Shown here in pieces: positions 60,886 to 64,000 of a stretch of DNA of 64,000 nt. The translations under genes and the position numbers were made by a program. Position 1 is the first letter of the stretch. Each line of letters begins with the position of its first letter. Below the pieces are notes generated by a model, which saw only the letters and a program-made list of their open reading frames with translations, searched no databases and was not told the origin of the DNA. The DNA comes from Lithospermum erythrorhizon. Lineage: Eukaryota > Streptophyta > Magnoliopsida > Boraginales > Boraginaceae. Location: contig JADFUC010000073.1 of the NCBI GenBank assembly GCA_019722365.1, positions 1 through 64,000 of the forward strand. The letters are read 5' to 3'.

Positions 60886-63800
60886 CTACATCCCAAACAA
60901 TCTATTATATACGTCGCCTGAAACCGGCATCTGAAAACTCATGTCTCCATACCCCTGGAAGTACTTGCTGAATCCTACATTCTCATTTCTCCAAAGATCT
61001 GGGATGGCTAATTCATTTCTTAGTTGAACGCCATCCGAATTGGACTGGTAGCTATTAGAGATGTGTCCGTTCGGGAAGTTCTGCTGAGACAATGGTGTCA
61101 AGGAAGATGGATCGTACGTCTGCTGTTGATTAGTCATCGCTGAAGATAAACCGTACACTTCGTCGAGGTTAGAAATCCAGTCCCCATTCTGACTAGGATA
61201 CCAAGTCTGTTGTGTTGAGGGAGCTTGGGGCAAAAAGGTTGGAGACGATTTGAAATCCTCATGTGCAGTATTTGATTGTGAAATCAAATTCCAAAGCCTT
61301 TCTTGATCTCCAAAGCCGTTAAGCGGAGGACTACAAGATTGCTTCAGTTCTAAGTCTGTGCTACTCAAACTAGTTGTTGACTTAATTTTCCCACAACTTA
61401 GTATAGCAGGATCAATCAAGTCTACATCACCAAAAGTGCCATTGTTAATTGATGGATTTCGAAGCACGGTGGTTGGCAAAGCAGAGTTGTCCATCGAATG
61501 ATTTCCTGCGAGTCAGTTAACATGAAGTATCAGTCAGTGATCAAGATATACTTGTAATACGGAGTAAATATAGAAGGTAGAGGGTGATTTAAATGGCACC
61601 TGAGGAAACTCGCGAGAAGCGGTCTGTTCTCTCGGATGCAGAAAAACCTGGGGGAGGATCTCTGGGCTTTGAGAATCCTGGCGGAGCTATGATCTGAGGC
61701 TTGGATGCTTTGCATAGGCAGCATAAGGGACAATCATAAAACAAATGTTATTAGCATTTCAAGCGAAGTTAGAAAATGTTAAGGTAGCTAGACTGAAAGG
61801 GCAGGTAAAAATAAAAATAAGGACAAGTAGGCCAGTGTTTTAAGGAAGTGAACCATAAGTCCGATAATTAGACTTCAATAATCAACAAAGAGATGAACAA
61901 GTTGAAACAAACAAGAAAGTACTAAAGGACGAAGAGAGCATGTGGCCATTGGGTAACAAAGTTAAAACAAGTGTTGATCACTAGAGCTCAAGGGAATAAT
62001 GAGTGGAAAATGCAGCTACCTGCAACCTGATGTTTACTCAAGTAGTGCTCCTTGCTTTCTCCAAGATCCTGAAGAATGGAGCAGTTTCTCAACATGTGAC
62101 CACTAAAAGAAGATCTATAATCAGCCATCTGAGTTGCACAAATATCTTGCTTCATGTAAGGAAAATATGTATTGTCACTATTGTTTGAATTCCAGGAGGA
62201 ACCATGATGGCCTTTGTTGTTGTTGTCATCATTTATCTCAGATAAACCATCAGGCAACTTCAATGAATCATCAACTGTATCCAAAATCTTCGAAATGATG
62301 TTTGAAATTACTCGACTCTCCAAAGCAGCCAAAGCAGAATTCTCATCATCATTATCCCATTTATCATCATCTATCCGTCGCAGGTGTTCCACTATTTCTT
62401 CATTGGAAAATGAGTTTGAACCTCGGTAGATCCTATCTGTTTTGGCAAAAGTCTGGAATTTTGTCTCATGGAATCCATTATCTAGCACTGAATTCCCAGA
62501 TGTAAACGATGAAGGAGCTTCATCTTCCTGAATCTGAACGACATTGTGATCAAAACTAAAATTACTTGTACTATGAGACATCTCATGCACAGAAAACTGA
62601 CCAACAGATTTCTCTTGAGTTTCTGTAGGATAAGATTGATGGAGAAAAGCTATATTATTCAGAACATTGCAACTATCTGATCCTTGAGCATTCAAAGATC
62701 TAAAATCTTCTCTATAAGGTGCATCAGTGATGTCTCTCGACTCCATAGAGAATCCCTTCATAAGGTGATCAGAAGATGAAGGTTTAGATAACCTAGGGTC
62801 AGAATATAGGTTCTGATCATGAGTATCTTTGTCAACTGTTAGTGAAGACAAGTCTGAGCATAGGTTCGGAATCCTCTTATCTTCAACAATATTTCCATCG
62901 TTTTCGGCATCAGAACTACTTGGTCGCCCTACTACATCTACATATGTTGTAATCTTGTTAGGAGTTCCGTCTTTGATCTTCGGCTGAAGCACATTAGGAA
63001 TTTGAAAACTATAATTCATCACACCAGGCGACGGATCCTGAATAATTGAAGCGAATGGAATCTTATTCTGTATAGAGCTAAATAGAACACAATTAACATC
63101 TATTGGTCATACTGAAAAGAATAGTGAAAGTAAAAAAATAGTTAACCAATAAAAGGTGTGTTTAAACTAGAATTTAGGAAAAGATAAAAAATACCAAGCT
63201 TCTTGAACTGGTAGCATTGCTGATTTCATCCACTGGAGGTGGCAAGACATTCCCACAGCGCCTTATTGAGTTATTTGCATCACCAACAATTTGTTGGACT
63301 CTATTCCTTTAAGTAGAAGCAGAAATCAACAACATGAATGTTAGTAGAAATTACACAACAATTACATTGAAGAACATAATACTACTTTAAATGCAGCACT
63401 AAGGCAGCTATTTAAAGACGAGTACATTTATAAGTTTGATCCTTAAGTTTCTTGTGTACATTTAAATGCACACACTAAATCAGTTACACAAGTTAAGATC
63501 ACCAACTAAGAATAATACTGCAAGAATAATGACTACAACATCGAATGAGTAAATAATGAGTTGACAATTATACAGGCACCTTGAACCTTTTGATACATGG
63601 AGTACAAATGAAAATACCAAGCATTTGATTTCACGTAAAAAATGGATAAATGACATCATTCATATTCTACAAAATAATAAAAAGAAAATCTGATCACATT
63701 GAAGAATAACAAAAAGTTATGTAGGTCAAATGGGAAAATATAAAAATCATACTCCCCACTGATTCTATGCACATACTGGTCACCATGAAAACCCACTCCA

Positions 63801-64000
63801 CCGGCCCACCCTCATTGAGAAAAGTAATACTAATGTTAAGTAGTAAATAAATATTGATACACAAACAAATCAAACTAATTGAATTTTGGCAATCCATACC
63901 TTGTTTGAACAGCAGCTTCCTCATCTTTATGGAAACTATCTTCTTCCTTTCCAAACCTATGCAAGTATAAACAACCAGGATTGTTGCAGGGCTGACCAAT
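60886..64000 (-). CDS. NOT4: NOT4, CCR4-NOT complex E3 ubiquitin ligase subunit (3' part)
   Basis: NOT4 couples the CCR4-NOT deadenylase to ubiquitination. Minus-strand exons: 64000-63900 (continues outside the window), 63306-63195, 63067-62020, 61707-61600, 61505-60886. All junctions are GT-AG and keep frame. The first visible exon holds the end of the CCCH zinc finger, 'CNNPGCLYLH', then 'EEDSFHKDE'; the next gives 'RVQQIVGDANN' and 'GNVLPPPVDE', both family hallmarks. The large exon is the Ser/Asn-rich disordered region with 'IVEHLRR' and 'ALAALESRVISNI'. Exon 4 has 'APPGFS..RDPPPGFSA'. The last exon ends 'SGDVYNRLFGM', the conserved plant C-terminus. The RING and RRM domains would lie upstream of the window. 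No lesion is seen. Confidence 0.92.

Noticed and set aside
62003..62505. Plus-strand ORFs
   Set aside because: They are antisense shadows of the large NOT4 exon.
1..64000. tRNA, rRNA genes and CRISPR arrays
   Set aside because: No tRNA cloverleaf, rRNA stretch or regularly spaced direct-repeat array was recognised. Small non-coding RNAs cannot be excluded without a covariance-model search.

Overview
This window reads as nuclear DNA of a flowering plant, most likely a eudicot. The coding sequence is split by many GT-AG introns, introns and spacers are AT-rich, and there are plant-only gene families (a plasmodesmata-located DUF26 protein and an APO zinc-binding organelle protein). More than half of the window is decayed transposable elements. 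An asterid-type genome is a guess from the style of the repeats; the species cannot be named from sequence alone.

Layout. Bases 1-28,600 hold no recognisable host gene. They are a nest of long-terminal-repeat (LTR) retrotransposon remnants: two tandem copies of a unit of about 5 kb (1-5,250 and 5,250-9,900), a third related LTR (19,121-21,480), a second LTR family present in opposite orientations (14,770-17,110 on + and 26,850-28,600 on -), and a Copia-like LTR pair (12,690-13,390 and 24,790-25,500). These copies differ by many short indels, so they are either old or poorly polished sequence. From 29,589 the window becomes gene-bearing: a PDLP-type receptor-like gene (29,589-30,699, -), an APO4-like gene (32,487-33,371, -), the nonsense-mediated decay factor UPF2 (37,217-49,452, +, 17 recognisable exons) and the 3' part of the CCR4-NOT subunit NOT4 (60,886-64,000, -, running off the window). 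Between UPF2 and NOT4 lie Copia-like solo LTRs, a degenerate Mutator-like element carrying an OTU-protease-like segment (55,899-59,070), a hAT-like element of about 746 bp nested in it, and a poly(A)-ended retroposed insertion inside a MITE.

Functionally the two largest genes both act on mRNA fate: UPF2 bridges UPF1 and UPF3 in nonsense-mediated decay, and NOT4 is the RING E3 ligase associated with the CCR4-NOT deadenylase. They are 11 kb apart and convergent, and nothing in the sequence shows that this is more than chance. The UPF2 locus is the most unusual part. Its last nine exons are clean, but its 5' half carries frameshifts, lacks one expected exon, has an intron whose boundaries fall in a 10-bp direct repeat without a canonical GT-AG solution, and has decoy copies of exon 2 in intron 1. 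Its 3' UTR holds three tandem copies of a short hairpin-forming unit.
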